Of a DNA stretch of 64,000 bases, positions 53,693 to 62,802 are shown piece after piece. The translations under genes were made by a program, and so were the position numbers. The first letter of the stretch is position 1, and every line of letters begins with the position of its first letter. Below the pieces are notes generated by a model. It did not search any database. It saw only the letters and a list, made by a program, of their open reading frames with translations, and was not told the DNA's origin. This DNA comes from Novosphingobium pentaromativorans US6-1 (GTDB lineage Bacteria; Pseudomonadota; Alphaproteobacteria; Sphingomonadales; Sphingomonadaceae). The stretch covers positions 2,770,501-2,834,500 of the forward strand of contig NZ_CP009291.1 of assembly GCF_000767465.1 (NCBI RefSeq). Direction: 5' to 3'.

Positions 53693-55167
53693 GGCGCCGC
53701 CGTTGACAGGTCGCCCGCATGATCGTCCCATGGGAAGGCGGCATCGTTCTCGATCTCGACCGGTACGTGCCGGACTTGGTGATCGCTCAAGAGGCGATCG
53801 ATCGGATCGAGGATCGGCTGCCAGGGGAAACCCGCCGGGATCAGGGGCTTCCAAGCCCGGTCGGGGTTGGCGGGAGGCGCGGCGATCCGGAACGTCTCGA
53901 GGCTGAGAATGCCGGCATCGCGCGGCACGGCAACCTTGCGGATGAACAGTTCCGCGCGGGTTTCCGCCTCGCTGGTGCGGGCGGTGAGCAGGTCGTTGGT
54001 TACCTCGAGAACGTCGCGCAAGGTGCGAATGCCGGCGGTTTCCTGCCTGCTGACCCCGTTCACGGCGCTCTGGGCCGCGCGGACGGCTTCCTCGAAGCGC
54101 GGCAGCGCCGCGGATGCGGCGCGATAGAGGTTCCAGTCGCTTGCCAGTGTCTCACGCACGTCGCGGCGGGTCTGCTCGGCGAAGTGGCTGTCGGCAAGGT
54201 TGCGTTGCTCCGCTTCCTGAAGCGCTGCAAAGAGCTGCCCGCTTGAATGAAGTGGCATGGTCAGGCTGACGCCGGCGACGATACGCTCTACGCGTCGCGT
54301 GTTCTGGTATGGTTCCAGCGGCGCGCGTTCTGCTGAGGCGAAAGCGTTGACCTGCGGCCCCATGGCCGCCCGAGCGGCGCCGACCGCAGCGCGCGAACGC
54401 AGGGCCGTGAAACGGGCCGCCCTGAGCTGGGGATTGCTGTCCTCCGCCTGCGCGTAAAGCGCTTCGAGCGAGGGAACGGGCGCAAGGTCAGGCAGCGCGA
54501 CGAGGTCATCGGGATAGGCGCCGACGATATTGCGATAGCGTGCCGCGCTCGCCTGCACGGCGGCGCGCGCGCGGATTACCCGGCCGGCGGCAAGCTCGAG
54601 CCTGTTGGTAGTCTGATCGAGATCGGGCCTTGTCGAATCGCGCAGCCTGAAGCGGGCGGCGGTGACTTCGCGTTGCTGCAAGAGCAAGGCGTATATGTCC
54701 CGGGCGACGTTGTACAATGCCAGGTCCCGCTGCAGCGAGGCATAGGCAGATGCGACATCGAGCATCAGTTGCTGGCTGGCAGCGCGCAGGTTTTCCCGCG
54801 CAATGAGGCGACCCGCGCGGGCCGCGTCGAGCCCGGCGGCAAGCCGCCCGGACGTGAACAGCGGCTGCGACAGCGAAAGGGCGGCGGTGGTCCCGAAACC
54901 CTGATCGTCGAACGTGACATCGCCCAGGGTCGTGCGATCGAAAGTGTATTCATGTCGGACCGAAGCCGAAAGGCTTGGCCCGTAAGCGCCTTTGGCACGG
55001 ATGACCGCGGCTTCGGCCGCCTTTGCCAGGAATTGCGTGCCCTTCAGTTGCGGATTGTTTTCATGCGCCCGGGCAATGGCCTGTTCCAGCGTGTCTGCCC
55101 GCGCCTGGGGCATCGGCGCGTTCGCGAACACCACAATCGTCAGATGCAACAAGGCCCTGCACTTCAC
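53689..55167 (-). CDS. TolC-family outer membrane channel (type I secretion)
   Basis: The 492-residue protein starts at GTG 55167 with a signal peptide (KCRALLHLTIVVFANAP...ARA). It shows the two TolC repeats: TLEQAIARAHENNPQLKGTQ, RHEYTFDRTTLGDVTFDDQG, LSLSQPLFTSGRLAAGLDAA (first) and LEALYAQAEDSNPQLRAARF, VAGVSLTMPLHSSGQLFAALQ (second). GGGGA lies seven bases upstream. It would form the outer-membrane exit duct for the ABC/HlyD pair encoded divergently at 55424. The last 60 residues form an extension beyond the usual fold. Its stop overlaps the end of the EEP gene by four bases in convergent orientation. Confidence 0.92.
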   Translation of the reverse strand: MKCRALLHLTIVVFANAPMPQARADTLEQAIARAHENNPQLKGTQFLAKAAEAAVIRAKGAYGPSLSASVRHEYTFDRTTLGDVTFDDQGFGTTAALSLSQPLFTSGRLAAGLDAARAGRLIARENLRAASQQLMLDVASAYASLQRDLALYNVARDIYALLLQQREVTAARFRLRDSTRPDLDQTTNRLELAAGRVIRARAAVQASAARYRNIVGAYPDDLVALPDLAPVPSLEALYAQAEDSNPQLRAARFTALRSRAAVGAARAAMGPQVNAFASAERAPLEPYQNTRRVERIVAGVSLTMPLHSSGQLFAALQEAEQRNLADSHFAEQTRRDVRETLASDWNLYRAASAALPRFEEAVRAAQSAVNGVSRQETAGIRTLRDVLEVTNDLLTARTSEAETRAELFIRKVAVPRDAGILSLETFRIAAPPANPDRAWKPLIPAGFPWQPILDPIDRLLSDHQVRHVPVEIENDAAFPWDDHAGDLSTAAP

Positions 55168-55423
55168 GCACGGTTCCCCAAGGGCTGGTCTGGAAAAAAT
55201 CGGGCCGGGCGCGAGGAAGACGAGCGGAGCGGACGGTCCGGTTCCGGCAGCCCGCTCCGCCGCCTCCCTCCGGCTAAGGCGCGATCGCTGCCGTGATCCT
55301 AGGGCATGAGATGCGGATGAGAACCGCGACTGCATCCGGTTTGGCTCGGGAACGGAGCTACTTCCGGTCGTCAGCAGGGAGGCTGGAGGTATGTAATGGC
55401 CCTCTCGCCAAGGAAGTGACTGC

Positions 55424-57229
55424 ATGATCCTCGCCCCCCGGCTCAACAGCGAACTGAAGCGGGCGCTCGCCCCGCTCCGGCGCGTGCTCTGGCCGGTTCT
55501 GGCGATCAGCAGCGTCTACAACGTGCTGCTGCTGTCCGGATCGTTCTTCATGTTGCTTGTCTATGACGATGTCCTGCCCAGTCGCAGCATTCCTTCGCTT
55601 GTCAGCCTGCTGGTGATGGTGGCGCTGGCCTATGGATTCCAGGCCTTTCTCGATGTCGTGCGCGGCCGGGCGATGGTGCAGGTCGGCTCGCTGTTCATGC
55701 GCGGCATCAGCGACCGGGTGCTTGACGTTCTCTCGCGCTACGAACTGGCGCGCGGTGCAATGCCCAACGGCACGCAGATCGTGCGCGACGTCGATACCGT
55801 CAGGTCCTGCCTGTCGGGGCCGGGTCCGCTGGCGATCGTCGACCTGCCGTGGATCGCGGTCTATCTGCTCATTCTCTCCATATTTCACTGGAGCATCGGC
55901 CTGCTGGCCCTGATCGGGGTGGCGGTGCTGGTGGCGCTCATGCTCGTCAATAACCGGATGACGGAGCCTTTGGCACTGGCGACCATGCGGTCTGGCGCCA
56001 GGCGGTTGGGGCTGGCCGAGTCCACCTTGCGCAATGCCGAAACGCTCAAGGCGCTGGGGATGGCACGTGCGCGGCAGTGCGAATGGCACGGCGCAGAAGC
56101 CGAATTTCTGCGGGCCAACGATCGCTTCTCCGCCATCTCCAGCACCCTGTCCGGCTCGACCAAGGCCTTTCGCATGCTGCTTCAGTCCGCAACGCTTGCA
56201 CTGGGCGCGTTCCTGGTGATCGACGGGAGAGCGACAGGCGGGATCATCATTGCCGGTTCGATTCTGTCCGCCCGTGCGCTTGCTCCGGTCGAACAGGTCA
56301 TCGCCAATTGGAAGGGCATGGTTTCGGCCCGGCAGGCACTCGACCGGCTGCGCAATCTTTTCGATGCCGTGCCCGCCCGCGTGATGCCGATGGGTTTGGA
56401 ACGACCGACGCGCGAACTCCTGGTACAGGGGCTCGCTGCCGGACCACCGGGTAGCCAGAAAGTCTCGGTTCTCGACCTGAACTTCCGGTTGGGCGCCGGC
56501 GATGCCCTAGCCGTTGTGGGCAGGAGCGGATCCGGAAAGACAACCCTGGCCCGTGTTCTTTGCGGCGTCTGGAAACCCTTGCGCGGAGCGATTCGGCTGG
56601 ATGGCGCGACACTGGATCAGTGGTCATCCGACGAAATTGCCGGCATTCTCGGCTATGTGCCGCAGGCGATTGAACTGTTCGAAGGCACAATCGGCCAGAA
56701 TATCGCCCGTTTCCGGCCCGATGCCGATAGGGAGGCGATCCTGGCCGCGGCGAAGTCGGCGGATTGCCACGATCTGATCGTGCGGCTGGAAGGCGGCTAT
56801 GACCATGCCATTGGCCCCCACGGCAGCGGTCTGTCCGCGGGGCAGCAGCAGCGCATTGCCCTGGCGCGTGCCTTGTTCGGCGATCCGTTCCTGCTGGTGC
56901 TCGATGAGCCGAACAGCAACCTCGATCAGGATGGGGAGAGGGCACTGGGCGCGGCAATCCGGGACGCGCGGAGACGGGGGGCCGTCGTTGTCGTGATCGC
57001 TCACCGTCCCAGTGTGATTGCCCATGCAAGCCACATCATGGCGATGAACAACGGCAGGATCGAAAGGTTCGAGACGAGAGAACAATTCGAGGCCCGCATT
57101 ACGGTGCCCGGCTCCGAGCGGGACAAGGCCGTGCAATCGCGAAGTGTCGAAGGCGCAAGGGAAGATAGATCAGGCGATCTTTCGGGACAGGCGAGCCGGA
57201 AGCCGGCACCGGCTGGGGCGAACGAGTGA
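55424..57229 (+). CDS. Type I secretion ABC transporter, permease/ATPase fusion (AtrD/PrtD-like)
   Basis: The 601-residue inner-membrane exporter has a transmembrane domain with about six helices (15-310) and no C39-type N-terminal domain, as in PrtD/AprD types. The ATPase has Walker A VVGRSGSGKTTLARVLCGVW near 364, Q-loop GYVPQAIELFEGT, signature LSAGQQQRIALAR near 468 (LSAGQ instead of LSGGQ), Walker B LLVLDEPNSNLD near 492, and the switch His in VIAHRPS. The last 40 residues are a polar tail. AAGGAAG precedes ATG 55424. It overlaps the adaptor gene (GTGA). It would energise secretion of a protein through the TolC channel. Confidence 0.93.
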   Translation: MILAPRLNSELKRALAPLRRVLWPVLAISSVYNVLLLSGSFFMLLVYDDVLPSRSIPSLVSLLVMVALAYGFQAFLDVVRGRAMVQVGSLFMRGISDRVLDVLSRYELARGAMPNGTQIVRDVDTVRSCLSGPGPLAIVDLPWIAVYLLILSIFHWSIGLLALIGVAVLVALMLVNNRMTEPLALATMRSGARRLGLAESTLRNAETLKALGMARARQCEWHGAEAEFLRANDRFSAISSTLSGSTKAFRMLLQSATLALGAFLVIDGRATGGIIIAGSILSARALAPVEQVIANWKGMVSARQALDRLRNLFDAVPARVMPMGLERPTRELLVQGLAAGPPGSQKVSVLDLNFRLGAGDALAVVGRSGSGKTTLARVLCGVWKPLRGAIRLDGATLDQWSSDEIAGILGYVPQAIELFEGTIGQNIARFRPDADREAILAAAKSADCHDLIVRLEGGYDHAIGPHGSGLSAGQQQRIALARALFGDPFLLVLDEPNSNLDQDGERALGAAIRDARRRGAVVVVIAHRPSVIAHASHIMAMNNGRIERFETREQFEARITVPGSERDKAVQSRSVEGAREDRSGDLSGQASRKPAPAGANE

Positions 57230-58587
57230 GCGTCGCGGTCTCGGTCACCGACATGCAGGGCCCTGTGGATCCGATGGTCGGGGGCGGTGATTTCTCCGAA
57301 GCGGTGGAGCGCGGCTTGTCCGGCCTCCTGCGGCTGGGGCTGGGCGCCGTGGCCCTGCTCGTGCTCGGCTTCGGCTCGCTTATTGCCTTCCTGCCAATGG
57401 CGGGCGCCGTCATCGCTCCCGGGGAAGTGAGCGTCGAGACACATGTGAAGGAGATTTCGCACCCCTTCGGCGGCGTCGCAAAGGCGATCCTCGTCGAGGA
57501 CGGCGATCATGTTCGCCGGGGCCAGCCCTTGATCCGGCTGGATTCGCGGGTGGCAGGCGCTGCAGCGCAATACACCGGGCTTGGTCTCGACCAGCTTCTG
57601 GCAAAAGAAGCACGGTTAAGGGCGATGCGCAGCAATACCGCGCAGATTGATTTCCCAGCCGAGTTGCGCAGCCGTGCCGCCGATCCGCAAGTGGCATCGA
57701 TTCTGGCGGACGAACGCAGATCACTGGAACTCGATCGCGAAGCGCGCAAGGATCAGCAGTTGCAGCTGGCCCGCCGCGTAGCGCAGGCGCAGGCGGAAAT
57801 CTCCGGGCAGACCAGCCGCGCCGCAGCCTATGCCCGGCAGTCCGATCTCGTAAGACAGGAACTGGGCCAGACCCGCGAACTCTATGAGGAGCGGCTGACC
57901 ACTCTCGACAGGCTCAATGCGCTGGAGCGTGCTGCAATCGGCGTGGAGGCTGACAATGCGACGGCCCGATCCGGCATAGCCCAGGCGCGCGCGCGCATCG
58001 CTGAACTGCGTGCGCAGATGGCCTCGATCGAAAGCGTGGCGCGCAGCCAGGCGGCGCTGGAACTGGCGCAGGTCCGCAGTAGCATTTCACAAGTGCGCAA
58101 GGAGGATGTTGCCGCCAGCGATCAGAACGATCGCACCGTCATTCGCGCTCCGCAGGATGGTATAGTCGACAAGCTGGCCGTCCGGACCGTGGGCAGTGTC
58201 GTGCCGGCGGGCCAGACCCTATTGGAAATCGTGCCCGCTCGGGATCGTCTAGTCGTGAAGGCGCGAATACGCCCCACCGACATCGATCAGGTGGAGCAAG
58301 GTCAACCCGCACATTTGCGCTTTACCGCATTGAACATGCGCACGACGCCGGAACTTGGAGGCAAGGTCGTTCAACTCGCCGCTGACCGGACAGTCGACCG
58401 AGCGACGAATACGGCATTTTATTCCGCGACGGTTGCGATTTCGGTGCAGGAACTTCGCAAGCTCGGCGGGGCGAAGCTGGCCGTGGGCATGCCGGTCGAA
58501 GTCTTCGTCCAGACAGGAGAACGTACGATGCTGCACTATATCCTGCGTCCGCTTGGCGACCAGTTGCGGCGCGCTCTTCGTGAATGA
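57226..58587 (+). CDS. HlyD-family membrane fusion protein of type I secretion (AtrB-like)
   Basis: The 453-residue adaptor joins the ABC exporter to the TolC channel. It has a membrane helix (about 38-62, LGAVALLVLGFGSLIAFLPM), the lipoyl half APGEVSVETHVKEISHPFGG and ILVEDGDHVRRGQPLIRLDS, a long periplasmic coiled coil (about 125-300) and the second lipoyl/beta-barrel half VIRAPQDGIVDKLAVRTVG and GQTLLEIVPARDRLVVKARI. The start is GTG 57226, four bases inside the ABC gene. HlyD-like proteins end in a beta-barrel as here (GMPVEVFVQTGERTMLHYIL). Confidence 0.93.
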   Translation: MSVAVSVTDMQGPVDPMVGGGDFSEAVERGLSGLLRLGLGAVALLVLGFGSLIAFLPMAGAVIAPGEVSVETHVKEISHPFGGVAKAILVEDGDHVRRGQPLIRLDSRVAGAAAQYTGLGLDQLLAKEARLRAMRSNTAQIDFPAELRSRAADPQVASILADERRSLELDREARKDQQLQLARRVAQAQAEISGQTSRAAAYARQSDLVRQELGQTRELYEERLTTLDRLNALERAAIGVEADNATARSGIAQARARIAELRAQMASIESVARSQAALELAQVRSSISQVRKEDVAASDQNDRTVIRAPQDGIVDKLAVRTVGSVVPAGQTLLEIVPARDRLVVKARIRPTDIDQVEQGQPAHLRFTALNMRTTPELGGKVVQLAADRTVDRATNTAFYSATVAISVQELRKLGGAKLAVGMPVEVFVQTGERTMLHYILRPLGDQLRRALRE

Positions 58588-58826
58588 AATCGATCTGATT
58601 GCTAAATAAAACCCCCTGTTGACCGGCAGAGTATCAGGAATGGTGTCAACTTCCAGGAACTCGATCGAGAACGGATAGGTATGGATATTCCCGAGGCGGT
58701 GATGTGTTCTTATTCGTATATGCGCCGTTGCGAAGTTGGAAGTTTCCATCCTGCTTTCGGGGGCATCCGCAAATGTCCATGAACTTGCTCTCTCGCCCTT
58801 GATATAACTCGTCAGGAGCCTGCCGC
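58588..58826. other. Gap between the secretion operon and the polysaccharide operon
   Basis: These 239 bases hold no convincing gene. A TATAAC at 58803 could be a -10 box for the downstream kinase gene, but no good -35 is at the right distance. AGGAG at 58814 is the ribosome binding site of the next gene. Confidence 0.3.
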
Positions 58827-61061
58827 TTGAACCTCCCTGCCATCTACGAACCGGAAACGGGGCTGCCCGCGCTTCTGCCCGGTGGCGCCGGTCAGGCCCG
58901 GAGCAGCGACGAGCGGATTTCCCTGCGCTACCTGTTTTCGCTGTTACGGCGCCGGCAACCGGTCGTGGTGCTGACTCTCGCGCTGTGCCTGAGCCTGGCT
59001 ACGCTCTGGACTTCGGCCTTGCCGCGCATCTACCGCAGTACGGCCGATGTGGTGCTGATTACCGGATCGACTGATGTCGTGCCGAACGAAGACGCGCAGC
59101 CGCGCGAAGGACCGACCCGGTCCGAAGAAGTAGAGACGCAGATCCAGCTTATCCGATCACGCGAGATGGCGGCGCAAGTGCTGGACGCCACAGGACTTCT
59201 GCGGGACCCCGGATTCCGCCGGGATGTGAAGGTGCCGCGTTCTGCGTTTGACAACATCAGGGCGTCCATCGGTCTTGGCGGCAGCGACCAGGTGGACATG
59301 GAAGCGGTTGATGTGACGGAGATTCGGCGCCGCGCGGTCAACTACCTTGGCAAGCGGCTCGAAGTAACGAGGGTGGGCAATTCATTCAATCTGCGCATTG
59401 CCTTCGAGGATGCCGAAGCATCGCGCGCCGCGCGGATTGCCAATGCCTATGCGCGCCTGTTCACCACTGACGATGCGCGGGAACGTGCACAGACCAACGC
59501 CACGGCCGCGCGCGTGCTGAAGTCGAAGGTCGATGCTCTGCGTGCGCAGGCCAACCACGATTTTGCCGAAGTGCAGGCCTATCGTAATCGTCACCAACTG
59601 CTTAGTTCACAGGCCACTAGCCTGACCGAGCAAGAGCTTTCCGCCTATAACCAGCAGATCGTCAATGCCGAGGCGGAAGCTGCCCGGGACGCCGAAGCGC
59701 TCGCCAGCGCGCGGGCCCAGATGGGCAGCGGCGGGCCGGAGGGCGTGGGGATCGGGGCCGGCTCTCCGGTGGTCGCCGCGCTACGGTCGCAACGCGCGCA
59801 ACTGGTCATTCGGGAGCGCGATCTTTCGCAGCGATACTATGATAACAATCCCGACCTTGTGACCGTGCGCCAGCAGATCTCCGATCTCGATCGGCAGATC
59901 GCGGGCGAAGTTTCGCGGACCCTGAGTGGGCTCGAAACCAAGGCAATGGCTTCTTCACAGCGACTTGCCTCGCTGCGCCGAAGCCGCGGTGGCACCCAAT
60001 CGCAATTGCAATCCGGCAACAGCGCACTTGTCGAACTGGCCGACCTGGAAAAGAAGGCAGACGCGTCCGAGACGCTCTACGAATCCTATCTGCGCCGGTA
60101 CAACGCCGTCGTCGCGGGAAGTGGATCAGAGCAACCATCCGCGCGCTTGATTTCAGGCGCTACCGTGCCGGTATTGCCGGTTTCGCCGAACCTGCCTCTG
60201 AACCTGGCATTGGCTCTCGTGGTCGGATTGCTCTCGGGCGCGATGCTGGCTGTCGTCACTGAGCTTTCGTACGCCGGCTTGACCAGCCTGGGCGATGTGG
60301 AGACCCGTATCGGTCTGCCCGGATGGGGTTTCGTTCCGGCCATTCGATCGATCGAACCCCATGCGGATACGCCGATGGACACCCTGCGCGAATATCCGGA
60401 GGGGCCTCTTTCCGAAGCCTTGCGCAATATCATCGTCTCGGTCCGCCATTCGATGTCTGGATCGGGAAAGGTGCTTGCGATTACTTCGGCCATTCCGGGG
60501 GAGGGGAAATCGACGCTTGCAGCCTGCATCGGCCGTACGCTGGCCTTGGCCAACGAGCGCGTCGTGGTGGTCGATTGCGACGTCATCCGCTCGCAGCTCA
60601 GCAAACGCTTCTGCGCGCCGGAAGGAGAGCCGGGTCTGTACGAAGCGCTTCATGACGAGAGCCGGGACATCACCCAATACGCCGATGCAAGTTCGCCGCT
60701 GCGGATCGTCCCGATTACCCGCGCATTTCCCAAGGGCGAACGCCTGACGGAGCGCGGCAGGCTGGATCGGGTCATCGCGCGTCTGCGCGAAGAATTCGAC
60801 GTCGTGATCCTGGATTGCCCGCCAATCCTGCCCATTGCGGAAACACGAACTATCGTAGCCCAGGCCGATTGCGTCGTGCTGGTCGTGCGGTGGCGCAAGA
60901 CTGTCGACCGCATCGTCAAGGCTGCGATCCGCCAATTGACCGGCAGGACCCTCAAGCAATGCGGAGTGGTGCTGAATCACGTCGACATGAAGAAGCAGGT
61001 GCGCTTCGGCGGAGAGGATGTCGCCAGCTTCTATACCCATTACAAGGGATACTACCGGTGA
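58827..61061 (+). CDS. Wzc-type polysaccharide copolymerase / bacterial tyrosine autokinase
   Basis: The 744-residue protein controls length and export of polysaccharide. It has a cytoplasmic tail, a first membrane helix (about 44-64), a periplasmic Wzz/GNVR region with coiled coils (about 70-465) and a second helix (about 452-475, preceded by VLPVSPNLP). The BY-kinase domain has Walker A AIPGEGKSTLAACIG near 553, Walker A' VVVVDCDVIRSQLS near 577 and Walker B VVILDCPPILPIAET near 660. The C-terminus ends FYTHYKGYYR, a tyrosine cluster for autophosphorylation. The start is TTG 58827 with AGGAG eight bases before. Related sphingan clusters encode the two halves separately. Confidence 0.92.
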   Translation: MNLPAIYEPETGLPALLPGGAGQARSSDERISLRYLFSLLRRRQPVVVLTLALCLSLATLWTSALPRIYRSTADVVLITGSTDVVPNEDAQPREGPTRSEEVETQIQLIRSREMAAQVLDATGLLRDPGFRRDVKVPRSAFDNIRASIGLGGSDQVDMEAVDVTEIRRRAVNYLGKRLEVTRVGNSFNLRIAFEDAEASRAARIANAYARLFTTDDARERAQTNATAARVLKSKVDALRAQANHDFAEVQAYRNRHQLLSSQATSLTEQELSAYNQQIVNAEAEAARDAEALASARAQMGSGGPEGVGIGAGSPVVAALRSQRAQLVIRERDLSQRYYDNNPDLVTVRQQISDLDRQIAGEVSRTLSGLETKAMASSQRLASLRRSRGGTQSQLQSGNSALVELADLEKKADASETLYESYLRRYNAVVAGSGSEQPSARLISGATVPVLPVSPNLPLNLALALVVGLLSGAMLAVVTELSYAGLTSLGDVETRIGLPGWGFVPAIRSIEPHADTPMDTLREYPEGPLSEALRNIIVSVRHSMSGSGKVLAITSAIPGEGKSTLAACIGRTLALANERVVVVDCDVIRSQLSKRFCAPEGEPGLYEALHDESRDITQYADASSPLRIVPITRAFPKGERLTERGRLDRVIARLREEFDVVILDCPPILPIAETRTIVAQADCVVLVVRWRKTVDRIVKAAIRQLTGRTLKQCGVVLNHVDMKKQVRFGGEDVASFYTHYKGYYR

Positions 61062-61075
61062 GAGCGGAGCAGGCG

Positions 61076-62320
61076 ATGGGACGGCCGCTTCGCGTGGCCA
61101 TCGTGCATTACTGGCTGGTTGCAATGCGGGGCGGGGAGCGTGTGGTTGAACACCTTCTGGACCTGTTCCCCGATGCCGACCTGTTCACGCATGTCTATGA
61201 TCCGCGCAGAGTTTCCGCCCGGATCCGCAAGGCTCGTGTAAGGCAGAGCTTCATCGGCCGAATGCCCGGCGCCCGGCGACATTACCAGAAGTACCTGCCG
61301 CTCATGCCTATCGCGCTCGAGGAACTGGACTTGCGCGGCTACGACCTGGTTATCAGCAGCGAGTCCGGTCCTGCGAAAGGGGTGATTACCGGGCCGGATA
61401 CCTTGCACTTGTGCTACTGCCATTCACCGATGCGCTATCTCTGGGATCACTACCAGGATTACCGGGAAAGCACGGGCTGGCTTGCACGCCGTCTCATGCC
61501 GCTTGCGTTTCACCGGTTGCGTCAGTGGGATGTAAGCTCGGCGAGCAGGGTCGACGGTTTCATTGCGAACTCCAGTTTCATCGCCCGGCGGATTGCCAAG
61601 GTCTGGGGGCGCGATGCGCGTGTCGTTCATCCGCCAGTCGCCATCGACTCCTTCGCGCCATCGGCGCAGGTGAGTGACAGGTATCTCTGGGTCAGCCAGA
61701 TGACGCCTTACAAGCGTGCGGACATTGCGCTTGAAGCGTTTAACCGGCTGGGCGCGCCGGCCCTTATGGTGGGCGATGGCGAAATGTTCGATCAGATCGC
61801 TGCAAGGGCGGGGCCGAATGTCGAAGTTCGCCGCAGACTCTCCTTCCCTGAATTGCAGCGCGCCTACGCCACATGCCGCGCCCTGGTTTTTACGCCGGAG
61901 GAGGACTTTGGCATCGTTCCGGTTGAGGCCAATGCCAGCGGCCGTCCGGTCATTGCCTTTGGCCGGGGCGGTGTGACGGATTCCATAATCGATGGCCTGA
62001 CCGGCATTTTCTACGACCGGCAAACGCCGATGGACCTGATCGACGCCATTCGCCGTTTTGAAAGATGGCAGCCCCAATTCCAACCTCAAGAGGCCGTGCG
62101 CAACGCGGCGCGGTTCGGCCCGGACGCCTTCGCCCGGGGTATTCTCGACGCGCTCGATCATTTTCGGCGCGAGGGCCGCCTCAGTAGCTTCGCATCATCG
62201 ACAGGGCCATCGCAAAGGACAGCAAACCATGGCATTACGTGTGACGATAATGGCGCTTTGCATTCTGATCTCGGGATGCACCGGCACAGTTGCGACGACG
62301 TCGCTGCCCAATGTCGATAA
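61076..62320 (+). CDS. GT4-family glycosyltransferase with a C-terminal extension
   Basis: The protein of about 414 residues has the GT-B fold. It contains VAIVHYWLVAMRGGERVVEHLL at the start, LCYCHSPMRYLWDHYQDYRE near 120, SQMTPYKRADIALEAFNRLG near 208 (nucleotide-sugar domain), and FTPEEDFGIVPVEANASGRPVIAFG near 275 with the EDFGIVPVEA motif of GT4. ATG 61076 has GGAG six bases upstream; GTG 61058 overlaps the kinase stop. The last 30 residues (from about RTANHG) lie in the next gene in another frame and look non-native, suggesting a lost stop codon. It likely adds a sugar to the repeat unit. Confidence 0.88.
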   Translation: MGRPLRVAIVHYWLVAMRGGERVVEHLLDLFPDADLFTHVYDPRRVSARIRKARVRQSFIGRMPGARRHYQKYLPLMPIALEELDLRGYDLVISSESGPAKGVITGPDTLHLCYCHSPMRYLWDHYQDYRESTGWLARRLMPLAFHRLRQWDVSSASRVDGFIANSSFIARRIAKVWGRDARVVHPPVAIDSFAPSAQVSDRYLWVSQMTPYKRADIALEAFNRLGAPALMVGDGEMFDQIAARAGPNVEVRRRLSFPELQRAYATCRALVFTPEEDFGIVPVEANASGRPVIAFGRGGVTDSIIDGLTGIFYDRQTPMDLIDAIRRFERWQPQFQPQEAVRNAARFGPDAFARGILDALDHFRREGRLSSFASSTGPSQRTANHGITCDDNGALHSDLGMHRHSCDDVAAQCR

Positions 62321-62780
62321 TCTCGCTTACCACCTTTCTCCCGGCGATCGGCTTCGGCTTGAAGTGTTTCGCGAAGACGTCTTGAGCGGAGAATATGCCA
62401 TCGACGATCAGGGGGTCATCACCTTGCCTCTGGCCGGTGAAGTGCGCGCTGGCGGCAAGACGCTTGCACAACTGCGGCAGGACCTGCAGTCGCTGCTTGG
62501 CCAGGAATACGTGCGCGACGCTCGGATCAGTCTTGAGGTTGCGGGATATCGCCCGATCTACATCCTTGGCGAAGTTCAAAGACCTGGCGAATACCCATAT
62601 GTCGAAGGGATGTCGGTCCATGGCCTTGTCGCGAAAGCAGGTGGTTTCACCTACCGCGCGAACGAACACGTGGTGTACGTTCGCCACGGCCGTGAACTTG
62701 ATGAGAAGGCCTATCGCTTGACGAGCGGCGCTGCTGTGCTGCCGGGCGATACGGTTCGGGTCGGCGAACGGTATTTCTGA
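62229..62780 (+). CDS. Wza-type polysaccharide export lipoprotein (short form)
   Basis: The 183-residue protein has a lipoprotein signal (LRVTIMALCILISGC, Cys at about 17). A polysaccharide-export domain follows with YHLSPGDRLRLEVFREDVLS and YAIDDQGVITLPLAGEVRAGG, then a SLBB-type repeat with RPIYILGEVQRPGEYPYVEG. It resembles the sphingan GelD/GumB type rather than full-length Wza. It would form or gate the outer-membrane pore for the polymer. AAGGA lies nine bases before ATG 62229, which starts 92 bases before the end of the GT4 gene in another frame. Confidence 0.9.
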   Translation: MALRVTIMALCILISGCTGTVATTSLPNVDNLAYHLSPGDRLRLEVFREDVLSGEYAIDDQGVITLPLAGEVRAGGKTLAQLRQDLQSLLGQEYVRDARISLEVAGYRPIYILGEVQRPGEYPYVEGMSVHGLVAKAGGFTYRANEHVVYVRHGRELDEKAYRLTSGAAVLPGDTVRVGERYF

Positions 62781-62802
62781 TCTTCCTGTGTTGGACCGAT
62801 GT

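Noticed and set aside
58249..58749. Minus-strand open frame overlapping the end of the HlyD gene and the following gap
   Set aside because: Mostly the shadow of the adaptor gene; the part in the gap has no coding character.
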